Part shown: positions 36,823 to 46,101 of the stretch, in pieces
Numbering within the stretch: position 1 is the first letter of the stretch
Layout: each line of letters begins with the position of its first letter
Origin: Dictyobacter kobayashii
GTDB taxonomy: Bacteria; Chloroflexota; Ktedonobacteria; Ktedonobacterales; Ktedonobacteraceae
Length of the DNA stretch: 64,000 bases
Reading direction: 5' to 3'
Assembly: GCF_003967555.1 (NCBI RefSeq)
Contig: NZ_BIFS01000002.1
Location: 744,001-808,000 of the forward strand
The notes under the pieces: generated by a model
Told to the model about the DNA's origin: nothing
The model's input: the letters and a program-made list of their open reading frames with translations, nothing else
The model's database searches: none
Position numbers and translations under genes: made by a program

Positions 36823-38166
36823 TTATTCCTCCTGCCTCAGTGGTGCGGGGACAGTGCCAGCCGTTTCAACACCTTTATTCGTTGGTTCATTGTCCTGCTC
36901 GCTCGCTGGCCCATCAGCCAGGTCAACGTCAGCGGGAACCGCAGAGGTTTCAACCTTGATCATACTCGGAACCAGAGCAGGCCTGGAACTTCTGGCCAAA
37001 AAGCCTGGCAGGAAACGCTGGAAAGAAGGCACATACTCGACCGCAATGCTAAAAAGGACCAGAGACTGCATAATGGTGATAATATCGCCAGGCACATTCA
37101 CATAACTCTGCAGATACGGCCCGGCCTCTTGTAAGCCACCAAAAAGCAAGGAGGCCAGCAACACACCCACTGAGGTCGTACGCCCCAGCAGGGCAACACC
37201 AATCGCATCAAAGCCGGTAGAGTCAACTGAAAAAGCCGAACTGATCAACTGGTAAGGGGCCTGCCCCATCAAGCGTACTGAGCCCGCCAGGCCCGCAAAG
37301 GCGCCTGCCAGAATCATGGCCAGCAGAATATTCTTTTTGACCGAAATACCAGCATACCTGGCCGCCTTAGGATTCTGACCAATGACGCGCAACTCATAAC
37401 CAAAGGTAGTGCGTGCGGTAATAAACCAGTAGATGATCAACGCAATAAAGGCCAGCAACAGGCCAGCATCGACGGTATATTGAGCAGGCAGAGGAATTTG
37501 TGGCAGAAAAGTGCCCAGGGTTTGATTATAAAGGTTTGCCAGTGAGGGAATAGTCGCCTGAGCAGGCAAAGGCAAGGTCTGCTGTGAAAGTTTAGGAGCC
37601 TGAAAAGGGCCCTCGACCAGGTAAGCACAAATATAGAAAGCGGTCCAGTTCAACATAATTGAGGTAACCACCTCGTGGGCACCGCGCCAGGCCTTTAAAA
37701 GTCCGACGATGCCTCCCCACAAGCCGCCAGCCGCCATACTTCCCAATAGCATCAAAGGGACCAGCACCCAACCGGGCAGCATCGAGAACCGGAGACCAAT
37801 CATACCAGCCGCCATCGAGCCAACCGTTAATTGACCAGCGGCACCAATATTAAAGAGTCCAGCCCGAAAAGCGATAGCCACAGCAAGGCCAGCGAAAATG
37901 AGCGGAGTCGCTCTCGCCAGGGTAAAAGAAATACTTTGAATACTGCCAAAAGAACCCTGTAGAAGATAGTAATAACTCGAAACAGCAGTAATAAAACGGT
38001 TATCCAGCGGTCCTGGTGTAGTGATCATCACGATGATACCACCCAGCACAAAAGCTACTAAGACTGCAATCAGCGGTCGCCCAAGGGCGGCTCTAAACCG
38101 TTGCATCCACCTGGCTAACCGTGACGCAGGAGCAGAAGTCCTGCCCTGCACTGTTGGCACTGCCAT
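36823..38166 (-). CDS. ABC importer permease (BPD_transp_2), YufP/NupQ-like
   Basis: A 447-residue permease with a long N-terminal cytoplasmic region, about nine helices, and the coupling loop TTFGYELRVIGQNPKAARYAGI. The C-terminal 60 residues are hydrophilic and Pro/Glu-rich, longer than in most homologues. AGGAGGAG lies 6 bases before the start at 38166. Two TATAAT-like boxes on the minus strand (about 38215-38235) suggest an internal promoter in addition to read-through from the binding-protein gene. Confidence 0.92.
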   Translation of the reverse strand: MAVPTVQGRTSAPASRLARWMQRFRAALGRPLIAVLVAFVLGGIIVMITTPGPLDNRFITAVSSYYYLLQGSFGSIQSISFTLARATPLIFAGLAVAIAFRAGLFNIGAAGQLTVGSMAAGMIGLRFSMLPGWVLVPLMLLGSMAAGGLWGGIVGLLKAWRGAHEVVTSIMLNWTAFYICAYLVEGPFQAPKLSQQTLPLPAQATIPSLANLYNQTLGTFLPQIPLPAQYTVDAGLLLAFIALIIYWFITARTTFGYELRVIGQNPKAARYAGISVKKNILLAMILAGAFAGLAGSVRLMGQAPYQLISSAFSVDSTGFDAIGVALLGRTTSVGVLLASLLFGGLQEAGPYLQSYVNVPGDIITIMQSLVLFSIAVEYVPSFQRFLPGFLARSSRPALVPSMIKVETSAVPADVDLADGPASEQDNEPTNKGVETAGTVPAPLRQEE

Positions 38167-38359
38167 ATGGCTCCTCCTGCGCGCAATACAGAGAATAAAA
38201 ACATGGTATAGATGAAATTATACCGTATTATACACGAGCATTGATTTTTCACCACACTATTTCAACCATCCACCAGCCTGCTCATCCAGAATCCACATCT
38301 TTTAGACAAGCAATAGAGAAAGATCCAGGGAAAACGAGGATATCCTATCAAACATAAAC

Positions 38360-38443
38360 ATCACCGTGAAAGGACATAGGCACCGACTTCCTTATCAAAA
38401 GATAGAAAGAAGAGCAGCGCCAATGTGTCGCCTCCACGGTGAT
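38360..38443 (-). promoter_or_regulatory. Structured spacer between binding-protein and permease genes
   Basis: The 9-bp arms ATCACCGTG (38360-38368) and CACGGTGAT (38435-38443) close an 84-bp region with smaller internal stems in the 290-bp spacer after the binding-protein gene. Such a structure may attenuate transcription so that the lipoprotein is made in excess over the permeases. Confidence 0.4.
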
Positions 38444-38457
38444 TTAGAGGTCTACGC

Positions 38458-39531
38458 TTACTTCTGGACGGTATCCGGAACCACCAGGGCACCAGATTTG
38501 ATATCCTGGGCGTACTTATCAACCGTAGTTTTGATTTCGGCGGGTACCTGGCTGCTCAAAGGTGCATAGCCAACGCCGTCATTGGTCAGGTCGAAAGCAG
38601 GAGGATTGTTGCTGAATTTACCACCCTGAAAATTTTTGATGGTCAGGTAGACGGCCTGATCAACACGCTTCACAGCACTGGTGATCACGCTATCATTCAC
38701 ATGGGACTGGTCGCTATCAACACCGATGCTATAGACACCTTTGGCTTTGGCAGCCTGCAAGGCACCTACGCCACAGCCACCGGCCACCTGGAAGATGATG
38801 TCGGCTTTGGCGGTATCGATCTGGTTGTTCGCGATATCCTGACATTTAGCGGTATTGTCGAAAGACTGAGAGTAGTTCACTTTAACGGTGACGCTAGGAT
38901 CAACCTTCTTGGCACAGAACTGGTAACCAGCGATATAGTGATCTACAGGAGGGATCGACTGACCACCAACAGCACCAATAGTGTTGCTACCCAGCAGTTT
39001 GCTGACTTTGCTCTTGCCCAGGACTTCCATTTCACCAGCAACTACGCCAGCCAGACAGCCGGCCTGCTGCTCTTTAAAGTAGAGGGGAGCAACGTTGCTT
39101 AAAGGATCACAATTGCCCTTGGCATCGGCAGGACATGCATCAATCAGCGCAAAGGATTTAGTAGGATTAGCCTTTGCCACCTGATCCATAGCAGTGGCCA
39201 TCAAGAAACCAACGCCGATCACCAAATCAGAGGTCTGGGCGGCACGAGTCAGGTTGCTAACATAGTCATTCTCAGACTTGGTTTCGATAACCTGACGGCG
39301 GAAATTAAATTGATTCTGCGCTTTCGTGTAACCAATATTAGCTGACTGGTTAAAGCTCTGGTCATTCAAACCACCGATGTCAGTGACCAGGGTTACAGTC
39401 TTAGGTGCAGGTGCGGAGCCACCACCAGAAGAACTAGAGGTAGAGGGTGTGCTACCGCCACAGGCAGAAAGCAGAATGCCGCACAAAACAAATAGCGAGA
39501 CAAGCAGGCTAGGAGCGCCAGACCTTCTCAT
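38458..39531 (-). CDS. BMP family substrate-binding lipoprotein of the nucleoside importer
   Basis: A 357-residue lipoprotein with a signal peptide ending in the lipobox LSAC (residues 21-24), a Ser/Gly-rich linker, and the BMP (PnrA-like) fold beginning TVTLVTDIGGLNDQSFNQSA. The motif GGLNDQSF is diagnostic of BMP proteins, which bind purine nucleosides. It is first in the importer operon. AAGGAT lies 10 bases before the ATG at 39531. The leader upstream is long (over 300 bp) and structured. Confidence 0.93.
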   Translation of the reverse strand: MRRSGAPSLLVSLFVLCGILLSACGGSTPSTSSSSGGGSAPAPKTVTLVTDIGGLNDQSFNQSANIGYTKAQNQFNFRRQVIETKSENDYVSNLTRAAQTSDLVIGVGFLMATAMDQVAKANPTKSFALIDACPADAKGNCDPLSNVAPLYFKEQQAGCLAGVVAGEMEVLGKSKVSKLLGSNTIGAVGGQSIPPVDHYIAGYQFCAKKVDPSVTVKVNYSQSFDNTAKCQDIANNQIDTAKADIIFQVAGGCGVGALQAAKAKGVYSIGVDSDQSHVNDSVITSAVKRVDQAVYLTIKNFQGGKFSNNPPAFDLTNDGVGYAPLSSQVPAEIKTTVDKYAQDIKSGALVVPDTVQK

Positions 39532-39592
39532 AGGGGTTGGATCCTTTCTTCGCTCTCCAAGGAGATTGTGAAAAAAATAATTTCATCTATGC

Positions 39593-39882
39593 GTACAATA
39601 CGCTTGCAGCGCTTGTACGTCGTCTTTATAAAGCAATGAAGATAGCTTGCCTCTTTCAATGCTATGCCAAAAGCGTTAGCGGCCAAAAGGGAATTTCTCC
39701 TCATCTTTATAAATCCGACTAGATCACAACGAATATAGACATAATATCGTATAACATCTGTCCAAAATGCACATAGGACCAGGCTACCAGTAATGATGTA
39801 TTTGACGCTGAAAAATGCCGCCCGGCACCATACGCATGTTAATGGTGCGAGCCACTTCTCTAGCGAGCGTCAAAAACCTGGT
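39593..39882 (-). promoter_or_regulatory. Long structured leader of the nucleoside importer operon
   Basis: Two structures lie upstream of the binding-protein gene. A distal one at 39778-39882 has outer arms ACCAGG/CCTGGT, a perfect 9-bp stem (39801-39809 with 39866-39874) and an inner 7-bp hairpin. A proximal hairpin at 39593-39618 is followed on the coding strand by a run of eight T. This resembles an attenuator or riboswitch layout. I do not recognise a known riboswitch class; the purine riboswitch core is absent. The rest of 39532-40008 shows no gene. Confidence 0.4.
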
Positions 39883-40008
39883 ACTTGCCTTTCCCAATAG
39901 ATATATACGTACGGATGTGTATATTTCTCACAACTTACTATAGCAAATTATGGAAGAAAAAAGATAGTCATGTGCCGAATTTACTACTGCCTGTTTACTT
40001 AATCGAAA

Positions 40009-40064
40009 TATGAAAATATAGTAGGGCCTGGGGCTGTGGCCTCAGGCCCTACTATATTTTCATA
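40009..40064. terminator. Long inverted repeat after the PhyH gene
   Basis: Arms 40009-40030 and 40043-40064 (22 bp) are perfect, and a T-rich flank lies on the gene side, 8 bp from the PhyH stop. It is a likely bidirectional terminator. Confidence 0.7.
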
Positions 40065-40071
40065 CTGTTTT

Positions 40072-40935
40072 TTAACGTGGCCAGAGTTGAGGGCAGATGG
40101 CGGGGTCTGTGTAGTCTGGGTAAGATTGGCCGTCCTGTTCTTGATGGCGGCAGAGCAGATCATTTGGATGGCGCGCCAACGTGCCGTCCGCGTAGCGATG
40201 GACCTGGAAATGATTACTTTCGTCTTGCATGTGAACAGCGATTGAGCGTCGCGGATTGGGAGTAAGATTGGGTCCGCTACCATGAATCGTCAGGCACGAA
40301 TGGAAACTGACCTCGCCTTTAGCCAGGTTGACCGGCACTTTTATCACGGGACGCCCACCTGTCTTGAATTTCTTCTCCAGTCCCTGCAAGTCATTACTAA
40401 AAAAATCCAGGCCTTCGGTGTTATCAGGCCATTCGTGGCTTTGATCAATCATTGTAATGGTACCCATCCGTTCATCGCAGTCATGAAAGGGGATCCAGGC
40501 CGTCAACATTTGTGCCGAAGAACAGGTCTTCCAATAGCCGCGATCGGTATGCCAGCCTACATTGGCTGCTTTTTCAGGATTGCTGGTCGGCTTATATAGC
40601 AGTTGATCGTGCCAGAGGCGAATTGGAGCACCGCACAAACGGGCCGCCACCGCGCCTAATAGCGGTTTGCGTACCAGGGCCGCCAGTTCTCGATTCTGTA
40701 ATGAAGCATAATCATTCTTACGCAAAACATTGCCATGCTCTGGCCGCCAACCTCGCGCATCACCTGGGAGCGAAAAATCGCGCTCCCCCGCATAATAACG
40801 TTCGCTGCCAGCGATGGCCGCATCAATCTCAGCAGCGGTAAAAAGCTTGAGGGATTTATAATAACCATGGGCTCGATAAAATGCTACATCTTCGTCAGTT
40901 GGCAATAAAAGCAGTTCTTCCTCAGTCAGTTGCAT
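40072..40935 (-). CDS. Phytanoyl-CoA dioxygenase (PhyH) family oxygenase
   Basis: A 287-residue Fe(II)/2-oxoglutarate-dependent oxygenase. The facial triad is visible as WHTDRGYW (His and Asp) and CLTIHGSGPN (distal His), with Arg in NPRRSIAVH for oxoglutarate. The start at 40935 has AAGGAGG 7 bases upstream. The family hydroxylates lipids or small metabolites; the substrate is not evident. Monocistronic. Confidence 0.9.
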   Translation of the reverse strand: MQLTEEELLLLPTDEDVAFYRAHGYYKSLKLFTAAEIDAAIAGSERYYAGERDFSLPGDARGWRPEHGNVLRKNDYASLQNRELAALVRKPLLGAVAARLCGAPIRLWHDQLLYKPTSNPEKAANVGWHTDRGYWKTCSSAQMLTAWIPFHDCDERMGTITMIDQSHEWPDNTEGLDFFSNDLQGLEKKFKTGGRPVIKVPVNLAKGEVSFHSCLTIHGSGPNLTPNPRRSIAVHMQDESNHFQVHRYADGTLARHPNDLLCRHQEQDGQSYPDYTDPAICPQLWPR

Positions 40936-41049
40936 GTGATACCTCCTTGTTGAAACAAGCATTGCACGTAACATCATCACTATACCTGAGGAATACAGGA
41001 TTGTCTTTTACCAACCGCACCCTCTTTTTAAACTTTTGGCTCCTATCCT

Positions 41050-43349
41050 TTAATCCGATACCCCTTCCAGGGGCAGGGTAAACCAGAACGTTGAACCATG
41101 GCCGGGCTGACTATCGATGCCGACCGAACCTCCCAGACGCTCAATGATCATTTTAGTGATATGCAAACCCAGGCCCAGGCCAACGCCTGAACCACTGCGT
41201 ACATTGATCTCTGGCACGCGATAAAAACGCTCCCAGACACGCTGCTGCTGGTCCTCAGTCAAACCAGGACCACTATCGCGCACGGCGACGCGGACATTTT
41301 TTGCCCGCGCATCTACGCTAATTTGTACGAACACGGGTTGATCTACATCAGAATATTTAAGCGCGTTAGATAGATAATTACTGATAACCTGGCGAATGCG
41401 ATCAGCATCCAGGGTAACCAATAGCTCTGCAGCGGCGGACAGTTCTAATTGGATGAGCCGCACAGGATTCAATAAGCGTTGGTCTTCGACAACCTGGCGC
41501 GTGATGAGCACGAGATCTTGCAAATCAGGCTGTAGCTCCAATCTCCCCATCTGAATGCGCGACACATCCAGCAAATCATTAATCAGGCGGCTCTGCATGC
41601 CAACCTGGCGCTCGGTCCGATTAAGCAGATCCTGCACAACATTGATGCTACTCAGGATTTGTGGCATAAGCTCAGCTTCCTGACTGGAAAGTCGGACAAT
41701 TTGTCGCCTCGCTAGTTGCACACTGGCCTTGATGGTGGTCAATGGCGTACGCAACTCATGGCCAGCAATACCCAGAAAATCTTCCATCATGTGATTGGCC
41801 TCACGGGCCGCCAGAACATTAGCTTGCGCTTCCGCCTGCTCGGCGACCAACCGCTCACGTTCCAGTACCAGCGCAGTCAACTCAGCCACAGCCTTGATCA
41901 AAGCCAGCTCAGACGCTGTATAAGTATGTGGCGCCCCCCATGATCCAGGAACAGAAAACCAATCAAGCGGCTCTCTATATACATAGGTGCCACCACGGCT
42001 TGAGAGATGCCATAAGGATTAGCAAGATGGCTGAGTTGAGGCTGCGTAAAATCCAGTACCCCTACATCATGAGCACGCAAGATGGGACCGATAACTGGAG
42101 TTTGTAACAACTGCTCAACAGGATAATCCTGGCGCTGGTCCAACCAATTGCGCTCTAAATCAGCTGATAAACCCAGCGCGGCCAGCGGAAAAACGACGCC
42201 TGTTGTTTGATTGACCAGCATCAGGCCGATGCGCGTACAACCTGAGATCAAACAAATATGTTCAAGTAATCGATGGGCAACAGTAGTGGAAGCAAAAAGG
42301 CGACTATTGCTTAAATTGGAGGCTACCGCCGGCATCTGGACCAGTTCCTCAGCCAGCAATAAGAGCGATTCCAGAGCTTGCTGCGTCTTACGCTCCAGGT
42401 GGCGCCGTTCAGTGACATCGCGAAAAATCAAAACACCACCAGTCAACTTTCCGACACTGTTATAGAGTGGTGAACCAGTAATATTAAATTGTACCTCGCG
42501 CCCATCAAGGGCCCGTACGCGAATATCCATAGCACGCTCAGCCGTAAAGGTCTCGCCCGACAGGGTACGCTGGACCGGCATTTGCGGCCCATTTAGGGGC
42601 ACCCCTTTTTCATCACGGATACGCAACATCGTGCCCCTCTGCTCGGGCGTTAATGCGGCGTGGGCAGGATTGGTATCAAGCGCCACCATGTGTCGATAGG
42701 CCGAGTTCATACGCAGAATATGTCCCTCGCTATCATAGATAATTACCCCATCGATCATGGCTTCATACACAACTTCTAGCTGATTGGCCCGTTCAGCCGC
42801 TTCACGCTCGGAACTAAGCAAGCGCAGAGCCAATTGCTCGGCCCGTAGACGACCACGTTGTGTCTGACTGGCAACGACACAGATAGTGATGCTAACAATC
42901 AAATAGAAGCAGACACTGGCCAGATCTTCGGTGTAGCTTCCTGAATAGGGGATGTAAATAGGCAGAGCCAGGTATATGATCCAGCCGGATCCGATCAGAG
43001 TTGCTAGCAGCCCGGGAAGAACACCCCATCCCAGCGCGACCAGCAACACCACCAGCAAGGTGGGTGCCTCCAAAAAACGGAAATGGGCGGAATAACGCAT
43101 CAGCAATGTCATTAACATTACTACCAGCATCTGGCTCAACAGGGCGACAAGATAGCCAGCCTCCGGCTTCTGCAAAGCAACCGGCAAAAACGCAGGCGCA
43201 AAAGTATGAGAACGCCAGCGCAAACGCGGATTGTCCCACAGATTTTTATATTTAGCATGAGGCCCTAAAGGCGGAAAAGAAGATGTGTTAGATGTTGCTA
43301 GAGAAGGCTCACGCTCCTGCTCACCAGGAAAATGCTGCTCTGCACTCAT
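41050..43349 (-). pseudogene. Membrane histidine kinase with PAS and GAF domains, single frameshift
   Basis: An orphan sensor kinase of about 766 residues. Order: polar N-terminus, four membrane helices resembling a DUF4118/KdpD sensor (residues 70-165), PAS (AMIDGVIIYDSEGHILRMN), GAF (ISGCTRIGLMLVNQTTGVVF), HisKA (GIAGHELRTPLTTIKASVQL, phosphoacceptor His) and HATPase (CNY-like box SNYLSNALKYSD, DSGPGLT, GVGLGLGLHI). The frame breaks at the C run 41934-41939 (G run on the coding strand) at the end of GAF; one more base joins FLDHGG to APHTYTASELALIKAVAE. The kinase half resembles that of the 5.8 kb kinase. Confidence 0.8.
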
Positions 43350-43546
43350 AGTAGTTCAGACACCTCACCAACAATGGTTTAGCGCTCACCAGAGCGTATA
43401 GTGATCATAGCCAGAAGAAAGCATCCTACCTTATTTAATGACACGAGTGATTACCTCTACCAGATACAAAGCAGAACCATAATTCTTATTGCTATGCACA
43501 CAATATTATCATGGAATGGCTATAATTACATTTGAAAATCAGCCTT

Positions 43547-44395
43547 TCAGCCTCGAAGTTTGAATAATTTGCGGTATTCTTGCGGCGACATACCAGTGTG
43601 ACGCTTGAAGAAGATGCTAAAAGTGTGGATGGAGGTAAAGTGTAGCCGTTCCGCGATAGCAGAAACTGAATCGCTGGTCTCACGCAAATAAAAGCGGGCA
43701 TATTGCAAAGAAATCGAGCGTGCATACTGTCCCAGAGAAATACCCATCGCGCGCTTAAATTCTCGGGTCAGGTGTGAACGACTCAGGTTTACCTGCACGG
43801 CTAGCGCATCGATACTTTGATACCTACCCAGATCGGTATGTAGAGACTGTAGTACGGATTTCAGAGCCGGGCTGAGCAGTACTGGTTGCACAATCTCCAT
43901 CTCTCTGCCTTGCTCATAGATACGTAGCAAGCTAACCAGTAAGCTTAGAAATAAGCTCTGAACCATTTCCAATGCATGGGATTGACGTTGCTGTAACTCT
44001 TTAAAAAAAATCGCATCGAAGAGAGCCTTGATCTGGCGGTCGCCATCTGGCACCACCCGCTGCATACCCAACTGATAGTAATCCAGTTCCAGGGTACTCA
44101 AATGTTCCAGCTGAAAACCTATATAATAGAGCCGGAATGGCGCATCGCCGGCCGCACCTCCCTGATGCACTTCTCCTGGCAAGGTCAAAAAAACATCGCC
44201 CTGTTTGACAGCATAGGAGCAATCATCAATGGCAAAACAGCCCTGACCTTCATCTACATAGCACATCTCAAAATGATCGTGATAATGGGGCCGCACATGC
44301 CAGTTTACGCTGCCGGCGACCCCAATATAGATTAAGTTTTCCAGGCGCAAAGAGAAAGGAAGATCAATACGTGTCTCTTGATCCCATATATACAT
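43547..44395 (-). CDS. AraC family transcriptional regulator
   Basis: A 282-residue activator. The N-terminal cupin-like sensor is visible (HVRPHYHDHFEMCYVDEGQG, LPGEVHQGG). The two C-terminal helix-turn-helix motifs lie in LAVQVNLSRSHLTREFKRAM and AERLHFTSIHTFSIFFKRHT, ending GMSPQEYRKLF. The sensor with its several His residues suggests sugar or aromatic ligand. Start is uncertain: ATG 44395 is used, but an upstream in-frame GTG about 65 bases earlier has an AGGA ribosome site. Target unknown. Confidence 0.88.
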   Translation of the reverse strand: MYIWDQETRIDLPFSLRLENLIYIGVAGSVNWHVRPHYHDHFEMCYVDEGQGCFAIDDCSYAVKQGDVFLTLPGEVHQGGAAGDAPFRLYYIGFQLEHLSTLELDYYQLGMQRVVPDGDRQIKALFDAIFFKELQQRQSHALEMVQSLFLSLLVSLLRIYEQGREMEIVQPVLLSPALKSVLQSLHTDLGRYQSIDALAVQVNLSRSHLTREFKRAMGISLGQYARSISLQYARFYLRETSDSVSAIAERLHFTSIHTFSIFFKRHTGMSPQEYRKLFKLRG

Positions 44396-44665
44396 CTGCG
44401 AGGTGCGTGGCCACAGCGCCTTTGTTGGTTGTGTATGTATAAATTTTCTATGTACTAGCACCACTTTTTTCCTGCCTGACAACAGACAATAACATTCAGA
44501 TAAATTCAAGTATACCCGTAATTGAATCTGAACACTACCAGTAGGATGGTCACATTGCTTGCAGAACCGGTCCACCGGGGTTTATGATAAAGTTACATTA
44601 TTCAGCCAGCTACAACATGAGGGATGCCAATGCCCTCTTTATCCAATATTTCATTATGCACTTAT

Positions 44666-44788
44666 GTGTGATCCAAACAAATTATAAATCACACTCACCT
44701 GAAGCTATTACATATTCCTATCCATTGCTAGCTTCGAATTACTAATCGCGACACAAAAACCACGATCTGTGCGTATACTTTCTATACT
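44666..44788 (+). promoter_or_regulatory. Promoter region of the Ser/Thr kinase gene
   Basis: Two TATACT boxes at 44774-44779 and 44783-44788 could be -10 elements. A perfect 7-bp inverted repeat GTGTGAT/ATCACAC (44666-44672 and 44688-44694, 15-bp spacer) lies about 80 bp upstream and may bind a regulator. Confidence 0.35.
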
Positions 44789-44830
44789 CATCTCTCTATT
44801 ATGCTGGGATGCAAGGAGTTAATAACGCTC

Positions 44831-46021
44831 ATGCAAGAGCTCATAAATAAAACAATAAGTTACTACTATATAGAACGCAGTCTCGCCAAGGGCGGAATGT
44901 CCGAGGTTTACCTGGCGCGGGACCAACGTAATCAACAGATTGTAGCGTTGAAAATGGTACGGCGGAGCGCGGGCGAGTACTATGAGCGATTCCGCCGCGA
45001 GGCGCGCGCGATGGTTCAATTGCACCATCCGCATATTCTGCCTGCCCTCGATTACGGAGAATATGATCAATGGGCCTATATGGTCACGCCTTATATTGAG
45101 TACGGCACCCTGACACGCAGGGTAGCGGAGGGACCAATGCCCCTGGAGGAGGCGGGCCATATCCTGTCACAGGTTGCCAATGCTCTGCAATTCGCCCATG
45201 AACATGGTATGCTGCATCGCGATATCAAGGCCTCAAACGTCCTTTTACGCGATGGGCACTACGCCTACCTGACAGATTTTGGCCTGGTGAAGAGTATTGA
45301 GGACAATTACAGTCTGACTCGCTCTGGCTTCTTGATCGGTACCCCTGAGTATATGGCTCCAGAACTGGTCGAAGAGAGCGCGACTCCAGCCAGCGATATC
45401 TATGCGTTGGGGGTATTACTCTATCAGATGGTAACCGGCAGTGTCCCTTTCAGGGGAACCAATCCAGTCAATATTGTGATGAAACATATGCGTGAACAGC
45501 CTCCCAGTCCATCACAAATAAATCCTGCCGTTCCCCCCGACGTTGAACGTGTCATATTGCAGACGCTCGAAAAAGATCCCATGCGCCGCTTTCGCACGCC
45601 CAAGGCGTTGGCGAATGCCTTTCACCAGGCGTACCGGGTAGATGCAGCACCCGAGCCTGTGGCAAATATCCATAGCAGTACGCTCCCACCACCTTCATTG
45701 ATCAATGTATTGCCAGCACCCACACCGAAGAAATTTAATTTGCAACGCATGCCGCGTGTGATCTGGATCTGCGGAGCAGCCTTATTAGCCCTGTTGATAC
45801 TCATTCTGCTCTTAACAAATGCCACTGCCCATAATGCCAGACACAATCAATCCGGACAGAACGCCCACCCTACCGCCATCTCAACCAAGACGACGGTGAC
45901 AGCAGTATCAACGCCAAAAGCTATAACCGCAACAGTAGCGCAGTCAACACAGCAGGCACAGCCACAACAAGCCCCGAAGAATCAAAAACCAAAGAAAACA
46001 CCGCATGGGAAACAGAAATAA
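44831..46021 (+). CDS. Membrane-anchored Ser/Thr protein kinase
   Basis: A 396-residue Hanks-type kinase. The glycine loop LAKGGMSEVYL, Lys41, catalytic loop HRDIKASN (Asp131), DFG at 149-151 and GTPEYMAPE are intact, so it should be active. One membrane helix lies near residues 311-331, followed by a short Thr/Gln/Lys-rich extracytoplasmic tail without PASTA repeats. The start is ATG 44831; an earlier ATG at 44801 has no ribosome site. AAGGAG stands 13 bases upstream, rather far. Confidence 0.9.
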   Translation: MQELINKTISYYYIERSLAKGGMSEVYLARDQRNQQIVALKMVRRSAGEYYERFRREARAMVQLHHPHILPALDYGEYDQWAYMVTPYIEYGTLTRRVAEGPMPLEEAGHILSQVANALQFAHEHGMLHRDIKASNVLLRDGHYAYLTDFGLVKSIEDNYSLTRSGFLIGTPEYMAPELVEESATPASDIYALGVLLYQMVTGSVPFRGTNPVNIVMKHMREQPPSPSQINPAVPPDVERVILQTLEKDPMRRFRTPKALANAFHQAYRVDAAPEPVANIHSSTLPPPSLINVLPAPTPKKFNLQRMPRVIWICGAALLALLILILLLTNATAHNARHNQSGQNAHPTAISTKTTVTAVSTPKAITATVAQSTQQAQPQQAPKNQKPKKTPHGKQK

Positions 46022-46024
46022 GCC

Positions 46025-46065
46025 GCAATTGGCCGAGCAACCAATTATAGTCGCCGGCCAATTGC
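46025..46065 (+). terminator. Hairpin between convergent kinase and esterase genes
   Basis: A perfect 10-bp stem (46025-46034 with 46056-46065) with a 21-nt loop lies immediately after the kinase stop codon, in the 80-bp convergent gap. Confidence 0.5.
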
Positions 46066-46101
46066 AGCTACTCATTAGCACGCATACAGTTGCATGCTAC
46101 A

